A stretch of 15,185 nt of DNA from an uncultured Clostridia bacterium (GTDB lineage: Bacteria > Bacillota > Clostridia > TANB77 > CAG-508): the NCBI GenBank assembly GCA_934131055.1, contig CAKOZB010000019.1:1-15185 (forward strand). Direction: 5' to 3'. The position numbers and the translations under genes were made by a program. A model generated the notes under the pieces. It worked only from the letters and a program-made list of their open reading frames with translations, was not told the DNA's origin and did not search any database. Below, piece after piece: positions 8,583 to 15,185 of this stretch. Each line of letters starts with the position of its first letter. Position 1 is the first letter of the stretch.

Positions 8583-8634
8583 AAATCTTTTATGAATATA
8601 TTAAAAATAATTAATATTTTCATAGGAGATTTTT
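8583..8634 (+). promoter_or_regulatory. Long hairpin: terminator of the ATPase gene that buries the cwlD ribosome binding site
   Basis: AAATCTTTTATGAA (8583-8596) pairs with TTCATAGGAGATTT (8619-8632) at all 14 positions, two of them G-U. One T-T mismatch follows, then seven more pairs (8598-8604 with 8611-8617) around a six-base loop. The hairpin fills nearly the whole gap between the two genes. The ribosome binding site AGGAG (8624-8628) of the next gene is inside the 3' arm. TTTTT (8630-8634) runs directly into ATG 8635. A TATAAT box at 8572-8577, with a poor -35, would start RNA almost exactly at the stem. It can therefore end upstream transcription, block translation of cwlD, or both. 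Confidence 0.7.
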
Positions 8635-9348
8635 ATGTTTGTAATTAATAAAAAAAGAATAATATTTTTAACACTTGCAATATTTTTGCCTATTGGTATG
8701 TTTGTGCTTCAAACAGCAGGCAACATAAATACTAATAAAACAGTTGAAACTATGGCTACACCAGTAAGTAGTAAGACAATAATTATAGACGCAGGTCATG
8801 GTGGTGAAGATGGCGGGGCCGTAAGCAATAATGGAATTAGCGAGGCTGAAATTAATTTAAAAATAGCTCTAAAATTACAACAATTATTAGAACAAAGTGG
8901 CTCAAATGTTGTACTCACAAGGTCGGACAATAATGCGATTTATGATATAGATAAGAAAACTTTAAGAGAAAAGAAAAATTCAGACATAAGAAATAGAGTT
9001 AAAATTGGAAACAATTCCTCTGCTGATATATTTGTTAGCATACATTTAAACAAAATACCAGAAAACCAGTATTATGGTTGGCAAACTTTTTTTAAAGATG
9101 GTAATGAAGATGGAAAGAGACTAGCCAATTGTATACAGAACAATCTAAATGAAACAATACAAAAGGAAAATAAGAGAACGCCACTAAAAATTAATAATGT
9201 GTATATAATAAAACACGTTGAGATTCCAACAGTTATTGTAGAATGTGGTTTTTTATCAAACCATGAAGAGGAAAAGCAATTACAACAGGCAGAGTATCAA
9301 ACAAAACTTGCATGGGGGATATATAATGGAATAATGGAGTATTTTTAA
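8635..9348 (+). CDS. cwlD: N-acetylmuramoyl-L-alanine amidase, CwlD-like (spore cortex)
   Basis: A 237-residue Amidase_3 zinc enzyme, the same length as Bacillus subtilis CwlD. Residues about 8-28 are an N-terminal hydrophobic signal or anchor segment. Zinc and catalytic residues are present: H55 (in DAGHGGEDGG), E70, H137 (in SIHLN) and E203 (in VECGFLSN). The family removes the peptide side chain from muramic acid; CwlD does this in spore cortex so that PdaA can form muramic lactam, which the germination enzymes recognise. Similarity across the whole length, including the RNRVKIGN and KIPENQYYGWQTFF segments, favours CwlD over a vegetative autolysin, which would usually carry wall-binding repeats. 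AGGAG six bases before ATG sets the start; that site lies in a hairpin. No clear sporulation-sigma promoter was found by eye. Confidence 0.85.
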   Translation: MFVINKKRIIFLTLAIFLPIGMFVLQTAGNINTNKTVETMATPVSSKTIIIDAGHGGEDGGAVSNNGISEAEINLKIALKLQQLLEQSGSNVVLTRSDNNAIYDIDKKTLREKKNSDIRNRVKIGNNSSADIFVSIHLNKIPENQYYGWQTFFKDGNEDGKRLANCIQNNLNETIQKENKRTPLKINNVYIIKHVEIPTVIVECGFLSNHEEEKQLQQAEYQTKLAWGIYNGIMEYF

Positions 9349-9433
9349 GTTATAAAAACATTATGAGATTTTGTCTATAATCAGTACTTGAAAAAATGTG
9401 AGTCATATTTAATATAAAATTTGCAGAAGGGTG

Positions 9434-9462
9434 TTGAAAAATTTTATCTTGTATGGTATTCT
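9434..9462 (+). promoter_or_regulatory. Probable promoter of the DUF5684-like gene
   Basis: TTGAAA (9434-9439), 17 bases, TATTCT (9457-9462), giving a start near 9469 and a leader of about 28 bases. A second, poorer candidate is TTGAAA at 9388-9393 with TATAAA at 9413-9418 (19-base spacing). Confidence 0.5.
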
Positions 9463-9496
9463 CAATTTAGAAAATAAATGAAGGGAGGACTTTAAT

Positions 9497-9943
9497 ATGT
9501 ATGATTCTACATATGCTGATATGACAACATTTGCTTCAGTAGCTACTCTTGCGTCTTTAATAAGTACATATAGTATGGTTTTTGTAGCTTTTTATGTACT
9601 TATAATTGTTGCACAATGGAAAATATTTGTTAAAGCTGGTCAAGAAGGATGGAAAGCATTAATTCCAATATATAATGTAGTTGTTCTATATAAAATAATA
9701 GGACTTTCACCATGGTTATTGTTATTATATTTATTATCAGCTATACCAGTTGTTGGCTGGATTATAACAGTTGCTTTATCTGTAGTTTCTATGGTAAAAC
9801 TAGGCAGGGCATTTAATCAATCAACAGCGTTTATATTTGGACTTTTACTATTAAGCCCAATATTCCAAATGATATTAGGATTTGGAAAAGCTGAATATGT
9901 TGGAAATTCAAATAATGATACAACAAACACATCAGTTCAATAA
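9497..9943 (+). CDS. Small membrane protein, DUF5684-like
   Basis: A 148-residue membrane protein. Hydrophobic segments lie at about 22-40, 69-96 (probably two short helices broken at the PVVG turn) and 108-127. Between the first two is the hallmark stretch AGQEGWKALIPIYNVVVLYK (47-66). FGKAEY follows the last helix, and a short polar tail rich in Asn and Thr ends the protein. This matches my memory of the DUF5684 family, small proteins of unknown function sometimes found near signal peptidase I; the match is from pattern, not a search. AAGGGAGG before ATG sets the start. It has its own promoter and terminator, so it appears to be a single-gene unit. Confidence 0.75.
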   Translation: MYDSTYADMTTFASVATLASLISTYSMVFVAFYVLIIVAQWKIFVKAGQEGWKALIPIYNVVVLYKIIGLSPWLLLLYLLSAIPVVGWIITVALSVVSMVKLGRAFNQSTAFIFGLLLLSPIFQMILGFGKAEYVGNSNNDTTNTSVQ

Positions 9944-9957
9944 TATAATAAAATTAT

Positions 9958-10010
9958 CCACCTAAAAGGAAAAAATGTGTAAAACATTTTCCAATAGGTG
10001 GTTTTTTTTT
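9958..10010 (+). terminator. Intrinsic terminator after the DUF5684-like gene
   Basis: CCACCTA (9958-9964) pairs with TAGGTGG (9995-10001). Inside it GGAAAA and TGT pair with ACA and TTTTCC, with a small internal bulge. TTTTTTTTT follows at 10002-10010. It is the clearest terminator in the window and starts 14 bases after the stop codon. Confidence 0.92.
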
Positions 10011-10058
10011 ACTTTAAAAGCTAGTATTCCCTAGAAAAATAAGAAAAATAATCTAAAA

Positions 10059-10080
10059 ATGTAACATAAATGTAATAAAT
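10059..10080 (+). promoter_or_regulatory. Second tandem 11-bp TGTAAY direct repeat
   Basis: ATGTAACATAA (10059-10069) followed directly by ATGTAATAAAT (10070-10080). The TGTAAY cores are 11 bases apart, as in the pair at 4391-4412. It lies 64 bases before the -35 box of the dockerin/Ig-like operon. The same motif and spacing before two exported-protein units suggests a shared regulator. Confidence 0.5.
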
Positions 10081-10097
10081 TTTAGTAAACACAATAT

Positions 10098-10122
10098 CCG
10101 TATGCAAATATGGCACAAAGCC
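10098..10122 (+). other. Small structured block upstream of the promoter
   Basis: CCGTAT-GCAA-ATATGG (10098-10113) forms a six-pair stem (one G-U) capped by a GNRA-type loop, followed by GGC-ACAAA-GCC (10112-10122). The surrounding bases 10091-10147 are richer in G and C than their neighbours. It lies before the assigned promoter, so it would be RNA only if transcription also starts upstream. No known RNA family is recognised. Confidence 0.3.
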
Positions 10123-10144
10123 AGAAATACCAACATTTTCCGCC

Positions 10145-10173
10145 TTGAAAGACTTTTAGTTATTTACTATAAT
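10145..10173 (+). promoter_or_regulatory. Sigma-A-type promoter of the dockerin/Ig-like operon
   Basis: TTGAAA (10145-10150), 17 bases, TATAAT (10168-10173), a near-consensus promoter. RNA would start near 10180, giving a leader of about 85 bases to ATG 10266. Confidence 0.75.
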
Positions 10174-10265
10174 ATATATAAATATAAAAAGTATAAATGT
10201 ATGAAATAAAAGAAATTTACAATTTTTAACCAAATTTGTATCAAGAAGGGAGAGCAAGAATAAAA

Positions 10266-12716
10266 ATGAGAAGAAAGGGAGTAAGAATTCTAGCAATATT
10301 TATATTGATTTGCATTAATATTAGCATTTTTTCTAGAGTAAATGCTGATACTATTAATGTTGCGCTAGAGAGTGAAGAATATGCGATTTCACAAAAAAGC
10401 TTAACAATAAGCAGAATTATACCTAAAACAGATATTGAAGAATTCAAGCAACAATTTAATTTAGAGAAAGAAAAAGTTCATGTTTATGCCAAGAATGGTA
10501 CTACTGAGATGAAAAATGGAGTTATTGGAACTGGAATGAAAATTCGCTTTGATAACATAGATAATGAGTATACTGCATGTGTTATTGGAGATATAAATGG
10601 TGATGGAGAAATTTCTCAGTATGAAATAAGTAAAGCAATAAAACATGTTGTTGGACTTGAAGCTCACCAATTATCTGGGATAAATGCAACAGCAATAGAT
10701 GTTGACGGAGACGGAGAGATTACACAAAAAGATGTTAGTATTTTAATAAAATATGTTGTTTATGGAAAATTGGATATTGATGGGAAAAAGACCCCAACAG
10801 CTCCAATTATAAGTGTTTTATCTGGAGAACAAGGGAAAAATAATTGGTATACTTCTAGTGTTGAACTACAGATAAATAAACCAGAAAAATCTCCTGTAAA
10901 AATTGAATATATGGTATTAGAAATTACTGGAACGGAAAATATTCAAGAAACACAAATTGACGAGGATAAAAAGATAACAATTCAACAAGATGGAACATAT
11001 GAAGTAAAAGCTTATAGTGTTTCTGTAATTGGAACAAAATCTGAACTTGCAACATTGACTGTAAAAATTAATAAAACTTCACCAATAAATGCTGAAATAG
11101 TAGCGACTCTTGGAAGCGAAGATGGAACAGAATACATATTTGGCGAGACAGCTAAACAAAATATATATGTTAAAGAAAGAGAAGAAACTGAAAACAAGAT
11201 AACAATTGAAGCACAAGGGGCAAATGAGATTCAAGCAGGAACGAGTTTACCGATTGTGTTAGAAAACGAGGGAAAAACAAAATTAATTGTTTCAACCGAG
11301 AATGAAGCAGGTTTAGTAACAAAAAGAGAATATACCGTCATTATAAATAAACAAATAAAAAGACCAGGAAGTTTAACTTTAAAATTAAACGATGCAAATG
11401 GAAATGAATATAAATCTAATACTTGGACAAATCAAAATGTTTATATGGAAGTTGCACAAGGTGGTCAAAATATAGTAACAACGTTTAAAGTTGATGGAAC
11501 GGTAGCCATTGAAGAAAGGTCTGAACCACTAACAATTACTCAAGAAGGATTATATACAATTACAGTTATAAATAGAGATGATGTGGGAAATGAAAGCCAA
11601 TCATCGTTAAAAGTAAAAATTGATAAAACAGCTCCTACCGCACCAGTATTACAAATTGTAAAAGGTGAAAAAGATAAAGAAGATAATGAATGGTATAAAG
11701 GAGATGTAAACCTTAGAATAATAGAATCTACAGAAGATGAAGGTGGTTCTGGAATTAGCCATGCAACATATGAAGTAAGCGGGGCAGTAACCGTGCCAGA
11801 AAGTAAAACAAATGGACAAGAAATGTCGATTGTTAGAGAAGGTATTTATACAATAACAATATATGAATATGATGTGGCAGGTAATAAATCAGAAGGTGCT
11901 ACACAAATAGTAAAAATAGATAAAACAGCGCCTCAAAATATACAATTAGTAGCAAGCCAGATAACAGGAAAAACGTTCCACATACAAGCTTCATCAGGTG
12001 AAAATTTATCTGGAACAGCAAAGTATCAATTATATATAGATGGAAAATTATATAAAGAAGTAAATTCTAATGAAAATACTGCAGATTTTGATATAGTAGA
12101 ACAAAGCTCAAAAACTCATGATGTAATGGTAAAAATTACAGATGTGGCTGGAAATACAGACAGTAAGACAATACAAGTAAATATGGTAAGATTAAACATA
12201 AATGAAATTGATCATATAGAATTCCAAGTAAATAGTTTTATTCGTACAAATAATGGAAGTACGGTAGCAAACGGAGCAGACTTCCTAATATCAGATACCA
12301 GCTTATCAGATGCTTCTAAATTTATACAAGTAAATTCAGAAACAGTACAAACCAAAGGAACAATATCTGGAATTATTAAACTAGTAAGAAAAGATGGAGA
12401 AGTTGTAAATGCATTGGAATACTTCCCAGAGGGATTAAAAATAGAAGTTTCTCAATATTCTAATGGAAGTGGAACTGTATGGCAACACGATGCCAATATA
12501 AATATGTTAAATAGTGTAACTTCTAACCAAGGAAAAGAAGAAGGACAAACATACACTGGAACAGTGATTGTTTCAGACAAACAAAATAAAGACAATACAT
12601 TTAGTGTTTCTGATGAAAAGCAAAAAGGAACAAAAACATATACAAGACTAATTATAAAAAGCGTTACTTTAAATGATAAAAATATACCATTTAGAATAAC
12701 AAGTAATGTAATATAA
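10266..12716 (+). CDS. Secreted protein with dockerin-like and Ig-like domains
   Basis: An 816-residue exported protein. Residues 1-28 are a signal peptide (MRRKG, a hydrophobic core, cleavage likely after NA). Residues 108-167 look like a type I dockerin: two calcium-binding loops, DINGDGEIS (109-117) and DVDGDGEIT (145-153), each followed by a helix. Dockerins bind cohesin domains. After this come several Ig-like repeats joined by the phrase KI(D/N)KT(A/S)P at about 267-273, 451-457 and 550-556, with AGN or GNES near domain ends. The last part (640-816) is a different beta-rich region with no anchor motif. ATG 10266 is chosen because it begins a clean signal peptide; AAGGGAG lies 13 bases upstream, rather far. 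An in-frame TTG at 10236 has no ribosome binding site. The next gene follows 18 bases later in the same operon. Confidence 0.85.
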   Translation: MRRKGVRILAIFILICINISIFSRVNADTINVALESEEYAISQKSLTISRIIPKTDIEEFKQQFNLEKEKVHVYAKNGTTEMKNGVIGTGMKIRFDNIDNEYTACVIGDINGDGEISQYEISKAIKHVVGLEAHQLSGINATAIDVDGDGEITQKDVSILIKYVVYGKLDIDGKKTPTAPIISVLSGEQGKNNWYTSSVELQINKPEKSPVKIEYMVLEITGTENIQETQIDEDKKITIQQDGTYEVKAYSVSVIGTKSELATLTVKINKTSPINAEIVATLGSEDGTEYIFGETAKQNIYVKEREETENKITIEAQGANEIQAGTSLPIVLENEGKTKLIVSTENEAGLVTKREYTVIINKQIKRPGSLTLKLNDANGNEYKSNTWTNQNVYMEVAQGGQNIVTTFKVDGTVAIEERSEPLTITQEGLYTITVINRDDVGNESQSSLKVKIDKTAPTAPVLQIVKGEKDKEDNEWYKGDVNLRIIESTEDEGGSGISHATYEVSGAVTVPESKTNGQEMSIVREGIYTITIYEYDVAGNKSEGATQIVKIDKTAPQNIQLVASQITGKTFHIQASSGENLSGTAKYQLYIDGKLYKEVNSNENTADFDIVEQSSKTHDVMVKITDVAGNTDSKTIQVNMVRLNINEIDHIEFQVNSFIRTNNGSTVANGADFLISDTSLSDASKFIQVNSETVQTKGTISGIIKLVRKDGEVVNALEYFPEGLKIEVSQYSNGSGTVWQHDANINMLNSVTSNQGKEEGQTYTGTVIVSDKQNKDNTFSVSDEKQKGTKTYTRLIIKSVTLNDKNIPFRITSNVI

Positions 12717-12734
12717 AAAGAAGGAGGGAGTAAA

Positions 12735-15185
12735 ATGAGAATTGTTAAAAAAGTTATATCAGCATTTATAATAATTACATTAGTAAGTTTAATGCCAATA
12801 TCACTTTACATGAATAGTTCAAATGCGGCTAGTAATGTACAATTGTCACTTACTCCAACTCCGTACATTGATGTTGTGCTTGCTAAATCTAAAACTAGTA
12901 CAGACCTTACAAATTTCCAATCTGACCTTCTTACAGCATTGGAAAAACAAGGAATAAATAAAAATCAAGTTAAGATAAGCGCGATAGAAGCTCAAAATGT
13001 AAACATTGCTGAAGGATTTGAATGGCAAAAAGATGTATCATCAACAATAGGTAGCATAAGCATTACAAATGGTGGAAAAAATGTTGAGATGAGAGGAAAC
13101 AGAACCAAACCGGGAAAGAATGCTATATGGATTATACCAGGACAAGCACAAGAGCAAGAATTTAATTTCTCATATAATATTGATTATGGAGATAGTTTTA
13201 ATGCTGCTGGTATGCTTTTAAGGGTAAAACAAGATGGAAATACTCTTACAGGTTATATGCTAAGTTTTAATAATACATGGACCAGTGCCGCAGGCGGCCA
13301 ATTGGGGGCAATATGGAAATTTACATATGGAATAGGAAGCAATTCAAGCAATATGACAAAAACATTATTAAAAGGACTTAGCATAAATAAAAGTGGAACT
13401 TTAAATGTTAAAGTAACTGATTCTGAAATTGAAGTATCGGGTGGAGGACTAAGCTCTACGGAAACATATACATTTACAGAAGAATATGGGAATGGTTATG
13501 GATTTTTCTCTGACCACTATTCACATGATTGTAGTAGAATTGGTAGCTTTGCTTTAACTAACATAAATTTAAAAACAACAAATGTAAGAAAATTAGAAGA
13601 TGTTTTAAGAGAACCAGACTGGAGAGAAGAAGCAATAAAAGTGTTGGTAAACGTAAATGATGTAGTAAACCAACAATTAAACAACCCAACAACCTTAGGA
13701 GAATTATTAACAAGAACAATAAACGACGAAATTTATTACACTGCATGGGGACAAAGGGTTAATAAGACTCAATCCGAACAATTTATAAAAGCAAATAATA
13801 ATAATGGTATATTTATAAATAATACAAATTATACTAATAGCATAAATCAAACAGCGCAATATATAAAAAGCTTGATAAATCAAAGGAAATCATCAGAGTA
13901 TGTAATATTAAATGAAAATACTATATTGTCGGCAGCAGATTCTAGCATTATGAAGAACACGGCTAATAGCCAGTATCCATATGGAAAATGGAAAGTTGTT
14001 CACGATTGTGAATATTACGAAAATAATATGGGGCAATATGCTAAATCGGGGCAATATATTTCCGATATGATAACTAGTTTTGATAAAACAGGTAAATATG
14101 AAATTTACTACGAAGATCAATCAACACAACCATCGGTAATATATGTTCATCGTAGACCGGTTGCAGAAATAGACGTTAAAAGAAATGGAAATAGTGTTAC
14201 TTTAACGAGTTTGGGTTACGACTTGGATAGTTATTCTAAAAATAGGGGAATTTCTGAAGAAGAATGGAAATATAGAAAAGTTGGTGAAACCACATGGACG
14301 AATGGAAAATTAACATCTATAACAAGTGGGGTTGATTATCTTGTGCAATTAAGAGTAAAGGATTACCAGAATACATGGAGTGCACCTGTGAGTAAATATA
14401 TTACAACTAATAATGTACAACCAATCGCCTCATTTAAAATAAAAAATAATAATGTATCAATTTATGAGAATGTTGAAGTCGTAGATGGTTCTTATGACCC
14501 ATATGGAGGAACAATTACATCAAGAAAATGGACTGTATTTAAAGATGGTACACAAATTTACGAAGGTAGCACTGTATTACAAAATTATTTAAACTATGGT
14601 ACTGGAAAATATACGATGAAATTGCAAGTAACAAATAATAGAGGAATGTCATCTGAGACATTTAGTAGGAATTTTACTGTGATTCCAGATGATGAGGCTC
14701 CAGAATTTGTTGCAACACCAACTTCATGCGATTGGCAATCAAGTGTAACAGTAAATGTTAAATTTTCAGATAGATTAGGCAGTGGATTCAAAAGTTACCA
14801 ATATGCAATTACTAATAGCCAGAGTACTCCTTCGAGTTGGAGCAGTGCAATTGCTAAGAGTACAGATAATATAAAAATAACTCAAACTGGTATAATGTAT
14901 ATACATATAAAAGCAGTTGATAATGCTGGAAATACGAGTGCGGATAGAGCTGTGGGACCATTTAAAATAGATAATGTTGCCCCAACAGGAAGTTTGAGTC
15001 ACAGTCCAACAAATTGGGTAAACACAGATGTAAAAATACATTGGAGTGTAGCAGATGCAAATAGTGGATTTAAACAAATAAAGTTGCCAGATGGAACAAT
15101 TAAAACAACAGCAACAGGAGATTACACAGTATCACAAAATGGAACATATACATTTATAGTATCTGATGTTGTTGGAAATACACTA
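12735..15185 (+). CDS. Large secreted PKD/Ig-like surface protein (3' end outside window)
   Basis: An open frame of 817 codons from ATG 12735 to the window edge without a stop. AAGGAGG seven bases upstream supports the start. Residues 1-31 are a signal peptide. Residues about 40-390 form a long region I cannot assign: a beta-rich part near 100-280 and then a segment (330-380) with TAWGQRVNKTQSEQFIKANN, resembling the end of domains that in relatives sit beside von Willebrand A-type folds. Residues about 563-649 look like a PKD domain (SYDPYGGTITSRKWTV). Two Ig-like repeats follow, about 655-747 (ending DNAGNTS) and 749-817 (cut off by the window). No anchor is visible, but it would lie further on. 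It is co-transcribed with the dockerin-bearing gene, so the pair may act together on the cell surface. Confidence 0.9.
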   Translation, partial: MRIVKKVISAFIIITLVSLMPISLYMNSSNAASNVQLSLTPTPYIDVVLAKSKTSTDLTNFQSDLLTALEKQGINKNQVKISAIEAQNVNIAEGFEWQKDVSSTIGSISITNGGKNVEMRGNRTKPGKNAIWIIPGQAQEQEFNFSYNIDYGDSFNAAGMLLRVKQDGNTLTGYMLSFNNTWTSAAGGQLGAIWKFTYGIGSNSSNMTKTLLKGLSINKSGTLNVKVTDSEIEVSGGGLSSTETYTFTEEYGNGYGFFSDHYSHDCSRIGSFALTNINLKTTNVRKLEDVLREPDWREEAIKVLVNVNDVVNQQLNNPTTLGELLTRTINDEIYYTAWGQRVNKTQSEQFIKANNNNGIFINNTNYTNSINQTAQYIKSLINQRKSSEYVILNENTILSAADSSIMKNTANSQYPYGKWKVVHDCEYYENNMGQYAKSGQYISDMITSFDKTGKYEIYYEDQSTQPSVIYVHRRPVAEIDVKRNGNSVTLTSLGYDLDSYSKNRGISEEEWKYRKVGETTWTNGKLTSITSGVDYLVQLRVKDYQNTWSAPVSKYITTNNVQPIASFKIKNNNVSIYENVEVVDGSYDPYGGTITSRKWTVFKDGTQIYEGSTVLQNYLNYGTGKYTMKLQVTNNRGMSSETFSRNFTVIPDDEAPEFVATPTSCDWQSSVTVNVKFSDRLGSGFKSYQYAITNSQSTPSSWSSAIAKSTDNIKITQTGIMYIHIKAVDNAGNTSADRAVGPFKIDNVAPTGSLSHSPTNWVNTDVKIHWSVADANSGFKQIKLPDGTIKTTATGDYTVSQNGTYTFIVSDVVGNTL

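Noticed and set aside
10236..10265. TTG 10236 as the start of the dockerin/Ig-like gene
   Set aside because: No ribosome binding site precedes it, and it would put charged residues before the signal peptide. ATG 10266 begins a normal one.
12846..15077. Short minus-strand frames within the large 3' gene
   Set aside because: They lie opposite a continuous 817-codon plus-strand frame with a signal peptide and domain repeats; none shows a start signal or known motif.

Overview
The window is AT-rich DNA from a low-GC Gram-positive bacterium. It is best read as a Clostridia-type member of the Bacillota: it has Firmicutes-type rpoB and rpoC with strong AGGAGG-type ribosome binding sites, a sortase-type cell-wall anchor, and a CwlD-like spore-cortex amidase that points to an endospore former. 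I cannot name a species. Every gene I can support is on the + strand; the minus-strand reading frames look like shadows of these genes.

Layout. 1-4234 holds the end of rpoB and all of rpoC, followed by two GC-rich hairpins and an intrinsic terminator. The usual rpsL-rpsG-fusA neighbours of rpoC are absent and an accessory region begins. 4560-6867 is a two-gene operon: a secreted BspA-type leucine-rich-repeat protein with a C-terminal IPQTG sortase motif, then a five-helix membrane protein, closed by a terminator. 6923-7133 holds what looks like a decayed small gene ending in a strong hairpin terminator. 7150-8576 is a self-contained unit: three 33-bp direct repeats, a sigma-A promoter and an AAA+ ATPase of the AAA_14/DUF4143 type. 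8583-9348 is a cwlD-like amidase whose ribosome binding site lies inside a long hairpin. 9497-9943 encodes a small DUF5684-like membrane protein with its own promoter and terminator. 10059 to the right edge is a second surface-protein operon: a secreted dockerin/Ig-like protein, followed 18 bases later by a very large secreted PKD/Ig-like protein that runs off the window with no stop codon.

How the parts connect. Two separate transcription units encoding exported surface proteins (starting at 4560 and 10266) are each preceded by a pair of 11-bp direct repeats built on TGTAAY, spaced like an OmpR/PhoB-family operator, which suggests common control. The ATPase unit between them has iterons and similar hairpins on both sides, and could be an inserted cassette. 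The most unusual signals are regulatory: the iteron array, the hairpin that combines a terminator with the cwlD ribosome binding site, and the shared 11-bp repeats.
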